Source of the DNA: Patescibacteria group bacterium
Lineage (GTDB): Bacteria > Patescibacteriota > Patescibacteriia > UBA9570 > JAHJKD01
Assembly (NCBI GenBank): GCA_018822435.1
Contig: JAHJKD010000025.1
Coordinates: forward strand, 1 to 50,323
Reading direction: 5' to 3'
DNA length: 50,323 bases
A model generated the notes under the pieces. It was not told the origin of the DNA. It did no database searches and was given only the letters and a program-made list of their open reading frames with translations. Every line of letters starts with the position of its first letter. Within the stretch, counting starts at the first letter, position 1. A program made the position numbers and the translations under genes. Shown here one piece after another: positions 7,883-15,289 of the stretch.

Positions 7883-8898
7883 GAGAGAAGAAATTTCAAT
7901 GGGTAAGGATTACCAAACAAAATAAAGGAATAGTCTTAAAGACGGCCTGCGCCAATACGATTAAGTTCGTCGAGGCCGGATTAAAGCTCGGTTACCGCTT
8001 AGAATATCTAAAATATTATAGAAGTTTGCGGGCAACCTATAAAGGAAAAATTAAGTATATTGTTAATGTGTGCACGCCGATTAATAATCAGGCGGCTTAT
8101 CGTGTGGCTAATAATAAATTTATTACAGATTCGATCTGGGAAATAAATAATGTGCCGCATGCAAATTTTGCATTAATTTCCCGGAGTGATTTCAAAAAGA
8201 ATAAGATTAATATTTCCGGATTAAAATTTCCTTTAGTGGTAAAACCGGCGAGTGACACAACGCATGGAGAATTAGTGATTACAAATATTAAAAACAAAAC
8301 GGAACTTAAAAAATATTTGAAAAAAGTTTTAACGTTTTTTTCTTCTGCTTTAGTGGAAGAATTTCATGGCGGCTTAAAAGAATATAGGATTTTAGTGTTG
8401 AAAGGAAAAATTTTAGGTATTGGAGAAAAGATGCCGGCTAATGTTACTGGTAACGGTAAAGATAGTATTAAGAAATTAATTGAAGAAAAAAACAAAGGAC
8501 GCAAGAGGTTTGAAATTCATAATCTTATGCCGATTTGTCTTGATGAGGATCTAAAAAAGAACCTAAAAGAACAAAAAATTTCCCTGGCGAGCATACCAGA
8601 AAAAGGGGAGTTGATTATTTTGAAGAATGTTGGTAATCTATGCGCTGGCGGAGAGGTTCGTACTATCAGAAAAATACACCCGCAAGTAAAGGAAATTTGT
8701 CTAAAAGCGGCCAAAGTACTGGATATTGAGATATGCGGCCTGGATTTGCTAGCCATGGACATATCTAAGCCATTAAAAAAAGGAAGAGATATATTTATTG
8801 AGGCGAATGAGACCCCTGGAATCAATTTGCATTTTGACTGGGAGAAAAAAATTATGCCGCCGATAGCAGAAAAAATTATGAAAGAAATTTTTAAATAA
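7879..8898 (+). CDS. ATP-grasp ligase, cyanophycin-synthetase-like (copy 2)
   Basis: 339 residues, a diverged paralogue of the preceding gene. It shares KPASDTTHGELV, VEEFHGGLKEYRILVLKGKILG, GNGKDSIKKLIEEKNKGR, VGNLCAGGEVRTI, LDIEICGLDLLAMDI and IFIEANETPGI. The catalytic Glu and Asn residues of the ATP-grasp are present, so it is likely active. The N-terminal 90 residues differ most from copy 1, which suggests a different substrate or successive steps. The start lies in an ATGA overlap with copy 1. Confidence 0.8.
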   Translation: MREKKFQWVRITKQNKGIVLKTACANTIKFVEAGLKLGYRLEYLKYYRSLRATYKGKIKYIVNVCTPINNQAAYRVANNKFITDSIWEINNVPHANFALISRSDFKKNKINISGLKFPLVVKPASDTTHGELVITNIKNKTELKKYLKKVLTFFSSALVEEFHGGLKEYRILVLKGKILGIGEKMPANVTGNGKDSIKKLIEEKNKGRKRFEIHNLMPICLDEDLKKNLKEQKISLASIPEKGELIILKNVGNLCAGGEVRTIRKIHPQVKEICLKAAKVLDIEICGLDLLAMDISKPLKKGRDIFIEANETPGINLHFDWEKKIMPPIAEKIMKEIFK

Positions 8899-8907
8899 AT
8901 TTATATT

Positions 8908-9723
8908 ATGTTCTTCAAACTATTCAAATTATTAGCAATATTATTTATCGGACTGGTATTAGTAGCCGCGGTCGGATATATGTTGATGCCGAATTATTAT
9001 CGCGTGCTTATTATCGGTTCTGATCTGCGGGACACGGAAAGATCGCGGTCAGACTCTTTGATGGTGGTGGGTATTCCTAAAAGTTCAAAAAATACTATTA
9101 ATATTGTGATGGTACCGCGTGATACTTTTATTGAGCACGATGAGTTTGGCATGCAAAAGATTACTCATTTTTATGCATTGGGTGAAAGGACAGATAGCGA
9201 AGTTTTAGGAAATTTAGACCTAACCCAAGAAGTAGTGGAAGAGCTATTAAATGTAAAGATGGATGCAAGTGTGGAAGTGACTTTTGACAGTTTCATTGAA
9301 ATCGTGGATTTACTGGGCGGAGTGCAGACTGATGAAGGATATAAAGAAGGGGCAGAAGCCAAAGAAATGATCCATAACCGCATGGTGCAGGCCGAGGGTG
9401 ATTTCGGCCGAGCTGAAAACCAGCGGGAAATATTGCAGGAGATCATGAAAAAAGGAAAAAGTATTGAGGGTGCTAAAACTATTTATAATTATTTTCAGGA
9501 AGCAGACCGGGCCAGGTTGAAATTTAATAAAATAAAATCAGGCTTGTTTGGAGTGGCTTTCTTGATCGGGCACCAGGGCAGATTGAGCATGGGCGAAGTC
9601 CATGAAGAAGTCTTGCCTGGATATGGTGATCGGATTTATACGCCCGCTTTTGGCAAAGAATTATATTATTGGATATTAGAAGATGAGGGTACGGAAGAAA
9701 TAGTCAAAGAATATCTTAAATAA
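8908..9723 (+). CDS. LytR-CpsA-Psr (LCP) family protein
   Basis: 271 residues. One N-terminal membrane helix (about 4-27) is followed by an extracytoplasmic LCP domain. Typical motifs are LLIGSD-type VLIIGSDLRD, RSDSLMVV, VMVPRDT, ITHFYALG, DLLGGV, and FGRAENQREIL near 170. LCP enzymes transfer polyprenyl-linked glycopolymers to peptidoglycan. Length is at the short end of the family. As the last gene of the operon it matches the envelope genes upstream. A hairpin pair follows immediately. Confidence 0.85.
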   Translation: MFFKLFKLLAILFIGLVLVAAVGYMLMPNYYRVLIIGSDLRDTERSRSDSLMVVGIPKSSKNTINIVMVPRDTFIEHDEFGMQKITHFYALGERTDSEVLGNLDLTQEVVEELLNVKMDASVEVTFDSFIEIVDLLGGVQTDEGYKEGAEAKEMIHNRMVQAEGDFGRAENQREILQEIMKKGKSIEGAKTIYNYFQEADRARLKFNKIKSGLFGVAFLIGHQGRLSMGEVHEEVLPGYGDRIYTPAFGKELYYWILEDEGTEEIVKEYLK

Positions 9724-9724
9724 G

Positions 9725-9793
9725 AAAATTTAAACCCCGAATAAATTCGGAGCTTAAATTTTCAAGCCCCAAATTTATTTGGGGTATTGAAAA
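9725..9793. repeat. Paired hairpin repeat (second copy)
   Basis: Hairpin one uses AAAATTTAA/TTAAATTTT (9725-9733, 9754-9762) around a CCCCGAAT/ATTCGG core. Hairpin two uses inner arms CCCCAAAT/ATTTGGGG and outer arms ending in TCAA/TTGA. The layout and the central words match 1352-1457, while the outer arms differ but stay complementary. It may also terminate the upstream operon. Confidence 0.55.
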
Positions 9794-9798
9794 TTTTT

Positions 9799-10569
9799 AT
9801 GTTTAGAGCCTCTCCCTACAAACTAAAAATGTTCGAGACCTGCCCGCAGCAGTATAAATTTACTTATGTCGATCATCTTAGTGATCAATATAAGACAGCC
9901 AAACCATATCTGACTATGGGAGCGCACGTTCATAATGCACTCAAAGATTTTTATGACAATCTTGAACCTAAAGAACGAACTTATAAAAATCTGGAAAAAA
10001 TATTGAGGAAAAGATGGTTGGAAAATCGTAACGGGTTTGCCGGCGTAGAAGACGAAAGGCGCTGGGGCACAAAAGCTTTAATGATGCTCAAAGTATATGT
10101 ACACAAGAATGACATGGCCACCACACCGGCCATGTTGGAAGATTATTTTGACACTGATGTTAGCGAAGACGTAAAAGTATTAGGCCGGATTGATAGAGTT
10201 GACGAAGAGCAAGGGGGCTATCATGTGATTGATTATAAGACGGGAAAATTTAATGCCGAGGATTTATCAGAGCTTCAGCTGATATTATACGCCATGATTA
10301 TGGCGGGTAATATGAAAACTAATATTCACAAAGCTTCTTATTTATATTTACCGGAAAATAAATGGCATTCCATTGAAATTTCTCCGGAAATGTATGAAGA
10401 GGCCGGCAATATGGTGCTTGAACAAGTAGAATTAATAAAACAAGAAAAAGAATTTTTACCTTGTATGAATAAATATTGTAAAAGCTGCGACTTTTTGGAG
10501 ATTTGTCCGAAGAAAGAAGAAATTAAAGAATCTCTCGACCAGCCCGGGATTGATAAAAATTATGGATAA
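9799..10569 (+). CDS. PD-(D/E)XK nuclease, RecB/Cas4-like with probable Fe-S cluster
   Basis: About 256 residues. The N-terminal ASPYKLKMFETCPQQYKFTYV carries the first Cys (C15). GAHVHNALK provides the early His. GRIDRVD and VIDYKTGK are the metal-binding Asp and the D-x-K catalytic motif, followed by QLILYA. The C-terminal CMNKYCKSCDFLEICP supplies Cys residues that with C15 should hold a [4Fe-4S] cluster, as in AddB, Cas4 and RecB-like exonucleases. No cas gene is near, so a repair role is likelier. A TTG at 9787 lies inside the hairpin repeat, so I chose ATG 9799. It overlaps the next exonuclease gene by 8 nt. Confidence 0.85.
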   Translation: MFRASPYKLKMFETCPQQYKFTYVDHLSDQYKTAKPYLTMGAHVHNALKDFYDNLEPKERTYKNLEKILRKRWLENRNGFAGVEDERRWGTKALMMLKVYVHKNDMATTPAMLEDYFDTDVSEDVKVLGRIDRVDEEQGGYHVIDYKTGKFNAEDLSELQLILYAMIMAGNMKTNIHKASYLYLPENKWHSIEISPEMYEEAGNMVLEQVELIKQEKEFLPCMNKYCKSCDFLEICPKKEEIKESLDQPGIDKNYG

Positions 10570-11356
10570 AAATAAAGTAGTAATAGATATAGAGACTAAA
10601 AAGGCCTTCTCTGATATTGAAGGAAGGCATAAGATGCACGAACTCGGCATCTCATTCGTTGGTTTGTATTCTTTTTCTCAGGATAAGTATTTTGGTTTTT
10701 TTGAAAAAGATTTTCCGGTTTTAGAAAAGATTTTAGTCAAAGACAAACCGGAGATTATTGGATATAACACTTTAGGGTTTGATAATCCAATTCTTGATTA
10801 TTATTTAAAAGGGGCAGAAGTGAAAAAATTACCGCAACTTGACATTATGAAAGAAGTTTATGAAGTTTTAGGTTTTAGGTTAAAGCTCGATTCCTTAGCG
10901 CAGGCGACTTTAGGCGAGGGCAAAAGCGCAGACGGCCTGCAAGCGATTCAATTTTACAGAACAGGAAAATATAAAGAACTGGCAGAATATTGTTTGCAAG
11001 ACGTAAAGATCACAAAAGAAATTTATGAGTATGGGGCCCGGCATGACAAGGTTCTTTATCGCGGCGGCGGAGAGCTCAGAGAAGCGCCAGTTTCCTGGGG
11101 CGACGATGAGAAGATAGCAGATATTATTAATCACGGATTAAAAGAACATGAACAAATGCAGTTTGAATATTTGGATGTGGATGCCGATGGAGCGGGCAAG
11201 AAAAGAAACGTAACATTGGAGCCGCAAACCATTAAAGAAGGGAAACTAACCGGCTTTAATAATGATACTCAAGAGAACGAGACAATAATAGTAAATAGAA
11301 TATTAAATATTAAAAAGACGGGTAATAGATTTGCGCACCAGGGCGCTTTGATTTAA
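10562..11356 (+). CDS. DEDD-type 3'-5' exonuclease (RNase H-like fold)
   Basis: About 264 residues. VVIDIET (Exo I: Asp, Glu), IIGYNTLGFDNPIL (Exo II: Asp), and YCLQDVKITKEIY (Exo III: Asp) are in family order, with LKLDSLAQATLG before Exo III as in YprB-like ribonuclease H-like exonucleases. The C-terminal 90 residues after about 170 are unassigned and lack obvious motifs. It starts inside the end of the RecB-like nuclease, so the two nucleases are probably made together. Whether it acts on DNA or RNA is unknown. Confidence 0.78.
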   Translation: MDKNKVVIDIETKKAFSDIEGRHKMHELGISFVGLYSFSQDKYFGFFEKDFPVLEKILVKDKPEIIGYNTLGFDNPILDYYLKGAEVKKLPQLDIMKEVYEVLGFRLKLDSLAQATLGEGKSADGLQAIQFYRTGKYKELAEYCLQDVKITKEIYEYGARHDKVLYRGGGELREAPVSWGDDEKIADIINHGLKEHEQMQFEYLDVDADGAGKKRNVTLEPQTIKEGKLTGFNNDTQENETIIVNRILNIKKTGNRFAHQGALI

Positions 11357-11365
11357 TATACATAT

Positions 11366-11935
11366 ATGGTTGAACAAGAATACAGATTAAGAATCCCGGA
11401 TGGAAAAACCTGGGATGCGATAAATAAAGAATACTTTAAATGCTTGAAGAGAGCGGTGATTTTTGATAGTGATTATTATGACACTCCGGATTTAAAGCTT
11501 TTAGATAAAGGCATAATGCTTAGGCAAAGATTTTATGAAGGTAAAATTTTTGTACAAGCAAAGAAGAAAGTCGCCGTGAAAGATGATGTAATCATAGTTT
11601 CAGAAATGAAAGAGGAAATGCAGAAAGAAATTACGGCAGCAAAACTATATTCATTTGTTTTATCAGAACAAAAAATTGATAAAGTCGAAAAGATAATGAC
11701 ATTACATTCCAAAAGGCATTATTTTAACTGCGAGAAATTTAGTTTTATTTTGGATTCGAGTGATTATCATGATTATTTAAGAAAGGCGGATGGCAGTTCA
11801 TTTGAATTAAGGATGGAAGTATTTACGAAAAGACAAGAAGACCTTGATTTTTTAAAGGGTTTGGAAAAAAAATATGGCCTGACAATGGTGACGGCCAATA
11901 AATTACAACGAATAATGCTCGGGATGGGAGAATGA
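11366..11935 (+). CDS. CYTH-domain protein
   Basis: 189 residues. The opening EQEYRLRIP (variant of the ExExK signature), FDSDYYDTPDLKLLDKGIMLRQR, KIFVQAKKK, SFELRMEVF and the C-terminal NKLQRIM fit the triphosphate tunnel fold of the CYTH superfamily (thiamine triphosphatase, class IV adenylate cyclase, inorganic triphosphatase). The third charged position of ExExK is Arg instead of Lys. The substrate is a triphosphate compound but cannot be named. It is 9 nt downstream of the exonuclease gene and convergent with the HhH gene. Confidence 0.75.
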   Translation: MVEQEYRLRIPDGKTWDAINKEYFKCLKRAVIFDSDYYDTPDLKLLDKGIMLRQRFYEGKIFVQAKKKVAVKDDVIIVSEMKEEMQKEITAAKLYSFVLSEQKIDKVEKIMTLHSKRHYFNCEKFSFILDSSDYHDYLRKADGSSFELRMEVFTKRQEDLDFLKGLEKKYGLTMVTANKLQRIMLGMGE

Positions 11936-11947
11936 ACTCACAGGGGA

Positions 11948-12226
11948 CTATAAAAAAGACACGAAGCTGGTAGCAAGCTGGATTTTTTTGAAGAATGAAT
12001 TTTTAGAAGGAGCGGATGCTCTTTTTTTGATGGTAACTCTTTTATTATTGACACGACGATGTATGGGCAGAATTGAAGGGCCAAACAGTTCGATTAAAAT
12101 CTTTTCTGGTACGCGTTTGAATTGGGCAACAGTATAAATATCCAAAGACTTCAGGACTTTAGCTGTACGCGGTCCGATTCCATTCAGTAATTCAATTGGT
12201 ATATTGGAGGATTTGGAATATGACAT
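11948..12226 (-). CDS. Small helix-hairpin-helix protein downstream of lexA
   Basis: 92 residues. The first 50 form one HhH unit (IELLNGIGPRTAKVLKSLDIYTVAQFKRVPEKILIELFG), similar to the DNA-binding HhH of Y-family polymerases and other repair proteins. The remainder is basic (NNKRVTIKKRASAPSK). It reads from the same strand as lexA after a 41-bp gap, which suggests a lexA operon and SOS control. No catalytic domain is present, so it may be a DNA-binding accessory factor or a remnant of a larger protein. Confidence 0.65.
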   Translation of the reverse strand: MSYSKSSNIPIELLNGIGPRTAKVLKSLDIYTVAQFKRVPEKILIELFGPSILPIHRRVNNKRVTIKKRASAPSKNSFFKKIQLATSFVSFL

Positions 12227-12267
12227 GTTTAATTTTGGATAATTTTTTTAATCATGGTTAATCCTGG

Positions 12268-12885
12268 TCAGAATTTGCGGATGATGCCAAGGACTCTGCC
12301 TTGGATAACAACATTTTTTACTTTAATGGGTTTGTAATTTTTGTTTCGAGGTTGGAGACGGATGTAATTTTTTTCACGATGAAATTCTTTCAAGGTGGCT
12401 GATCCGTCTTCCAGTAAGGCGACAACAATATCACCGTTGTTGGCTTGTTCTTGTTTATGGACAACAACATAGTCGCCGTCAGCAATCAGACTTTCGATCA
12501 TAGAGTCACCTTTGACTTTAAGGACGAAAGAATTGTCCATGTAAGCGATCTCTTTAGGGACCGGTAAGGTGTCTGATTTCTCTTCAATGGCCTCGATTGG
12601 TTCACCCGCAGTAATGAGGCCGGCAATGGGTAAATTGACCATAGAACCGGCTTCGTAGGCATCTTCGGTTTCTTCATTAATATCCATATCACGGGCCTTA
12701 TTATAGCCCCTTTTTAGATATCCACTGATTTCCATCTCTTTAAGGTGTTGGTGGACAGTCGCTAAGGACTTTAATTTGAACTTTTTGGCTATTTCTTCCA
12801 AGGTGGGGGAATAACCGTTCTTTTCCGAATATTTTTCAATGAAGTCCAGTATTTTTTTCTTTTTCGGGGTTAATGTGGGAGACAT
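12268..12885 (-). CDS. lexA: SOS response repressor LexA
   Basis: 205 residues. The N-terminal winged HTH (TPKKKKILDFIEKYSEKNGYSPTLEEIAKKF, then LATVHQHLKEMEISGYL) binds DNA. The C-terminal S24 peptidase domain has the self-cleavage site A93-G94 (LITAGEP), nucleophile S128 (GDSMIE) and general base K166 (ATLKEF). It should repress repair genes until RecA filaments stimulate self-cleavage. A promoter with a direct repeat of CTTCGGTT lies just upstream. The small HhH gene follows it. Confidence 0.95.
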   Translation of the reverse strand: MSPTLTPKKKKILDFIEKYSEKNGYSPTLEEIAKKFKLKSLATVHQHLKEMEISGYLKRGYNKARDMDINEETEDAYEAGSMVNLPIAGLITAGEPIEAIEEKSDTLPVPKEIAYMDNSFVLKVKGDSMIESLIADGDYVVVHKQEQANNGDIVVALLEDGSATLKEFHREKNYIRLQPRNKNYKPIKVKNVVIQGRVLGIIRKF

Positions 12886-12915
12886 AGTGTTTTTCCTAAG
12901 GTTTTAGATAATGTT

Positions 12916-12944
12916 ATGTTAACCGAAGAAAAACCGAAGGTCAA
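12916..12944 (-). promoter_or_regulatory. lexA promoter
   Basis: On the minus strand TTGACC (12939-12944), a 17-bp spacer and TAACAT (12916-12921) precede lexA by about 30 nt. The spacer holds two copies of CTTCGGTT, and GTTA-tgt-TAAC overlaps the -10 box. Either could be the autoregulatory LexA site. No known LexA box consensus is matched. Confidence 0.55.
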
Positions 12945-12977
12945 GCTGGTCTTGTGGATAACTTGTTAATACCAATG

Positions 12978-13010
12978 AAAAAGGACATGCTTTCTTGGCG
13001 TGTCCTTTTC
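12978..13010 (-). terminator. Terminator downstream of the KH-domain gene
   Basis: AAAAGGACATGC pairs with GCGTGTCCTTTT over 12 bp around a short loop. On the minus strand the stem is followed by TTTTTC. It ends the KH-gene transcript before the lexA promoter. Confidence 0.7.
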
Positions 13011-13092
13011 CCCCTGCTTCTTTCCTCCGTCTCTTTTTTAGCCATTATTCCTTGATGGCTGTCTGCGGGCAGCTTCTGTTGGGCTAGTATCC

Positions 13093-13332
13093 TCAGTCCG
13101 TATCCTCGAAGATCTCGAGCACGTACCGCCTCTTCTTCTTGCCCCCCGCTGCCGTGATGATGGTGCGGATGGCCTGGGCGTGGACTCCCCGCTTGCCAAT
13201 GACTTTGCCGACGTCCTTCTTGGCCACCTTCAGTTCGATGACGCTCGAGTGCTCGCCCACGACCTCCTTCACCTCGACCTGGTCGGGGAAGTCGACCAGA
13301 GCCCTGACGATTGTCTCCACGAGTTGCTTCAT
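13093..13332 (-). CDS. khpA: KH-domain RNA-binding protein (KhpA-like)
   Basis: 79 residues with a single type II KH domain. VGKVIGKRGVHAQAIRTII contains the GxxG RNA-binding loop, and the length equals KhpA, a small RNA chaperone that pairs with KhpB in other bacteria. The gene is strikingly GC-rich (around 60 percent by eye) in an AT-rich window. It also has a strong GGAGG Shine-Dalgarno 5 nt before ATG, unlike most neighbours. This suggests acquisition or special selection on expression. Its leader carries the hairpin 13351-13368. Confidence 0.88.
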   Translation of the reverse strand: MKQLVETIVRALVDFPDQVEVKEVVGEHSSVIELKVAKKDVGKVIGKRGVHAQAIRTIITAAGGKKKRRYVLEIFEDTD

Positions 13333-13350
13333 CTCTGCCTCCGTGTGAAT

Positions 13351-13368
13351 GTTCCTGTTTTTAGGAAC
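13351..13368 (-). promoter_or_regulatory. Leader hairpin of the KH gene
   Basis: GTTCCT and AGGAAC (13351-13356, 13363-13368) form a 6-bp stem in the 5' leader, about 18 nt before the start codon and just upstream of the GGAGG. It could tune translation of the RNA-binding protein. Confidence 0.4.
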
Positions 13369-13382
13369 GGGGTTGAGTGGAC

Positions 13383-13411
13383 TTTTTACAGGAAAAGTAT
13401 AGATTTGTCAA
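13383..13411 (-). promoter_or_regulatory. Promoter of the KH gene
   Basis: On the minus strand TTGACA (13406-13411), a 17-bp spacer and TAAAAA (13383-13388). Its -35 box lies next to the extended -10 element of the divergent subtilase gene, so the two promoters may interfere. Confidence 0.6.
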
Positions 13412-13417
13412 TACATG

Positions 13418-13426
13418 TGGTATAAT
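13418..13426 (+). promoter_or_regulatory. Extended -10 promoter of the subtilase gene
   Basis: TGG followed by TATAAT (13421-13426) is a consensus extended -10. There is no good -35 at the right distance. The start codon is at 13453. Confidence 0.6.
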
Positions 13427-13452
13427 ATAGGCATAATTGAATAATAAATCTC

Positions 13453-15270
13453 ATGAACAAAATATTTACAGTAAGTGCCGGACTGATGTTATTTTTTAGT
13501 TTGGTTTCAGTGGGGCAGGCGGCGACAAAAGCTGAGGACAGCGGCGAGTATAATGTTTTGCTGAAAGATGGGGAAGTTAGAAATATTGCTACACAGGAAC
13601 TGCCGGAATTCATGGACAATGATCAAGTGGATCTAATTGAGCCAAATCACTATAGAAAAATTCAGGCGAAATACCCTAATGACCCGAGTTTTAATGTGCA
13701 ATGGTATCTAGATCAGGCGTCCGGAGCTGATGTGGACGCGCCGCAAGCCTGGGGCGAAGAAACCGGCAAGGCGAGCGTGGTCGTGGCTGTGATCGATACG
13801 GGCGCTGACATGAACCACCCGGACCTGGTGAATAATTTTTGGGTCAATTCCGGCGAGATACCGAATAATCATATTGATGATGACAACAACGGCTATGTTG
13901 ATGACGTGAATGGCTGGAATTTTTTGGATAATAACAATAATTTAAATCCCGTGCCCGACGGCGGCGATGATGCCGGCGTAAGCCATGGCACGCATGTCGC
14001 GGGCATTATCGGAGCCGTGGGGAACAACAGTATAGGCGTGACCGGTTTGTCCTGGAACGTATCTATCATGGTGATCAAAGTGCTGGACGATGAAGGCGTG
14101 GGCAACACCTATGACATTGCCCAGGGCATCAATTATGCAAAAAATAACGGCGCGGACATCATCAATCTGAGCTTCGGCGCTTATGGCGAAGACACATTGG
14201 AAAAAAATGCCATTGAAGCGGCGCAGCATGCCGGCCTTATCACGATTGCCGCGCTGGGCAATGACAGCATCAATGTGAATAACCTGCCGATCTACCCGGC
14301 CTGCTACAACAAGGTCTTGGGCGTGACATCAACCAACAGCAACGACAATGCTTCCTGGTTCACGAATTACGGATCTGACTGCGCGGATGTGGCGGCGCCC
14401 GGCTCTGCTATTTACAGCACTCTTTTTTATAATGCAATCAGCCCTTTTGACGAGGAATATGGCTATATGAGCGGCACGAGCATGGCCACGCCAGTGGTGG
14501 CAGGCATTGCCGCGCTTTTAAAAGCGGATATCCCCAGTGAAAATGAAGCCGACATTATTGACGCGATCAGAAGCTCAACAGACGATGTCGGCTTGGCCGT
14601 CAACATGGGTACGGGCCGGGTCAATGCCAAGAGCGCTTTAGATGCTTTGCAAAATTCCAGCCGGCCAACCCGTCCTAAAAATCTCGTTTGTTATAAGGGA
14701 AGAAAGAAAAATAAATTAATAGAGAGAAGAACTAGAACGAATGCGAAAAAACCATTTTGCACATGGAAGAAAGGGAATTCTGATGAAGATATTGCCGGAT
14801 ACCATGTCTATTATGGCACCAATGAAAATGCTAATCCAAAAAAGAAAGGCACTTTTAAGATTAAGAGGAAATGGCGGGCCAAAAAAGAAAGGAACGCTAA
14901 TGAGGTGGCTTTTTACGTGCGGGTGAAATCTGTTAATACAGCAGGAAATTCTTCAAAAAAATCTCGACAGTATAAATTCATCATGGATACAAAAATGCCC
15001 AGACCGAAAATGAATAAGATTCTGCGGACTAACCAAGGATTACTAGTTGAATGGTATAGGATAAATGGAAATTATGTTGAATATTACAATATTTATCGAT
15101 GGAAGAAAAAGAAGCAAAAATATGTCAAGATTGCACAAGTACCTTCGTCTTATTATTATTATCTTGATACGACCGCCCAAAAGGGAAAGACTTATAAATA
15201 TAAGGTAAAGGCGAAAGACGACCTAGGTAATTATTCTAAATTTTCAAAACGCAGGCTTAAATATTATTAA
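13453..15270 (+). CDS. Secreted subtilisin-like serine protease (S8) with C-terminal Fn3-like domains
   Basis: 605 residues. An N-terminal signal peptide (about 1-23, cleavage after QAA) precedes a short propeptide-like region. The peptidase domain spans about 92-400, with catalytic D115 (VIDTGAD), H178 (SHGTHVAG), oxyanion N270 (ALGNDS) and S343 (GTSMATP). An Asp-rich insertion (IDDDNNGYVDD, 141-151) probably binds calcium. Two beta-rich fibronectin-III-like modules fill 405-605 and are Lys/Tyr-rich. The peptidase-coding part is clearly GC-richer than the tail, with a shift near 14680, which suggests a chimeric origin. Likely exported and active on external protein. Confidence 0.9.
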   Translation: MNKIFTVSAGLMLFFSLVSVGQAATKAEDSGEYNVLLKDGEVRNIATQELPEFMDNDQVDLIEPNHYRKIQAKYPNDPSFNVQWYLDQASGADVDAPQAWGEETGKASVVVAVIDTGADMNHPDLVNNFWVNSGEIPNNHIDDDNNGYVDDVNGWNFLDNNNNLNPVPDGGDDAGVSHGTHVAGIIGAVGNNSIGVTGLSWNVSIMVIKVLDDEGVGNTYDIAQGINYAKNNGADIINLSFGAYGEDTLEKNAIEAAQHAGLITIAALGNDSINVNNLPIYPACYNKVLGVTSTNSNDNASWFTNYGSDCADVAAPGSAIYSTLFYNAISPFDEEYGYMSGTSMATPVVAGIAALLKADIPSENEADIIDAIRSSTDDVGLAVNMGTGRVNAKSALDALQNSSRPTRPKNLVCYKGRKKNKLIERRTRTNAKKPFCTWKKGNSDEDIAGYHVYYGTNENANPKKKGTFKIKRKWRAKKERNANEVAFYVRVKSVNTAGNSSKKSRQYKFIMDTKMPRPKMNKILRTNQGLLVEWYRINGNYVEYYNIYRWKKKKQKYVKIAQVPSSYYYYLDTTAQKGKTYKYKVKAKDDLGNYSKFSKRRLKYY

Positions 15271-15274
15271 ATTG

Positions 15275-15283
15275 TGATATAAT
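15275..15283 (+). promoter_or_regulatory. Extended -10 giving a probable leaderless transcript
   Basis: TGA followed by TATAAT (15278-15283) ends 6 nt before the ATG at 15290. Transcription from this box would start at or next to the A of the start codon. Confidence 0.5.
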
Positions 15284-15289
15284 AGAAGC

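Noticed and set aside
9787-9801. TTG at 9787 as the start of the RecB-like gene
   Set aside because: It falls in the hairpin repeat and adds four residues with no family support. ATG 9799 is directly followed by conserved sequence.
9799-10569. Fe-S nuclease considered as Cas4 of a CRISPR system
   Set aside because: No cas1, cas2 or repeat array is in the window, and the neighbours are an exonuclease and a CYTH protein.
12941-13045. A 34-codon minus-strand frame downstream of the KH gene with AAGGA before its ATG
   Set aside because: It runs through the terminator stem and the lexA promoter, the SD spacing is only 3 nt, and the protein has no features. It is most likely chance.
13139-13425. 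Plus-strand frames across the KH gene
   Set aside because: They are shadows caused by the high GC content of the real minus-strand gene, and their protein sequences are low in complexity with no motif.
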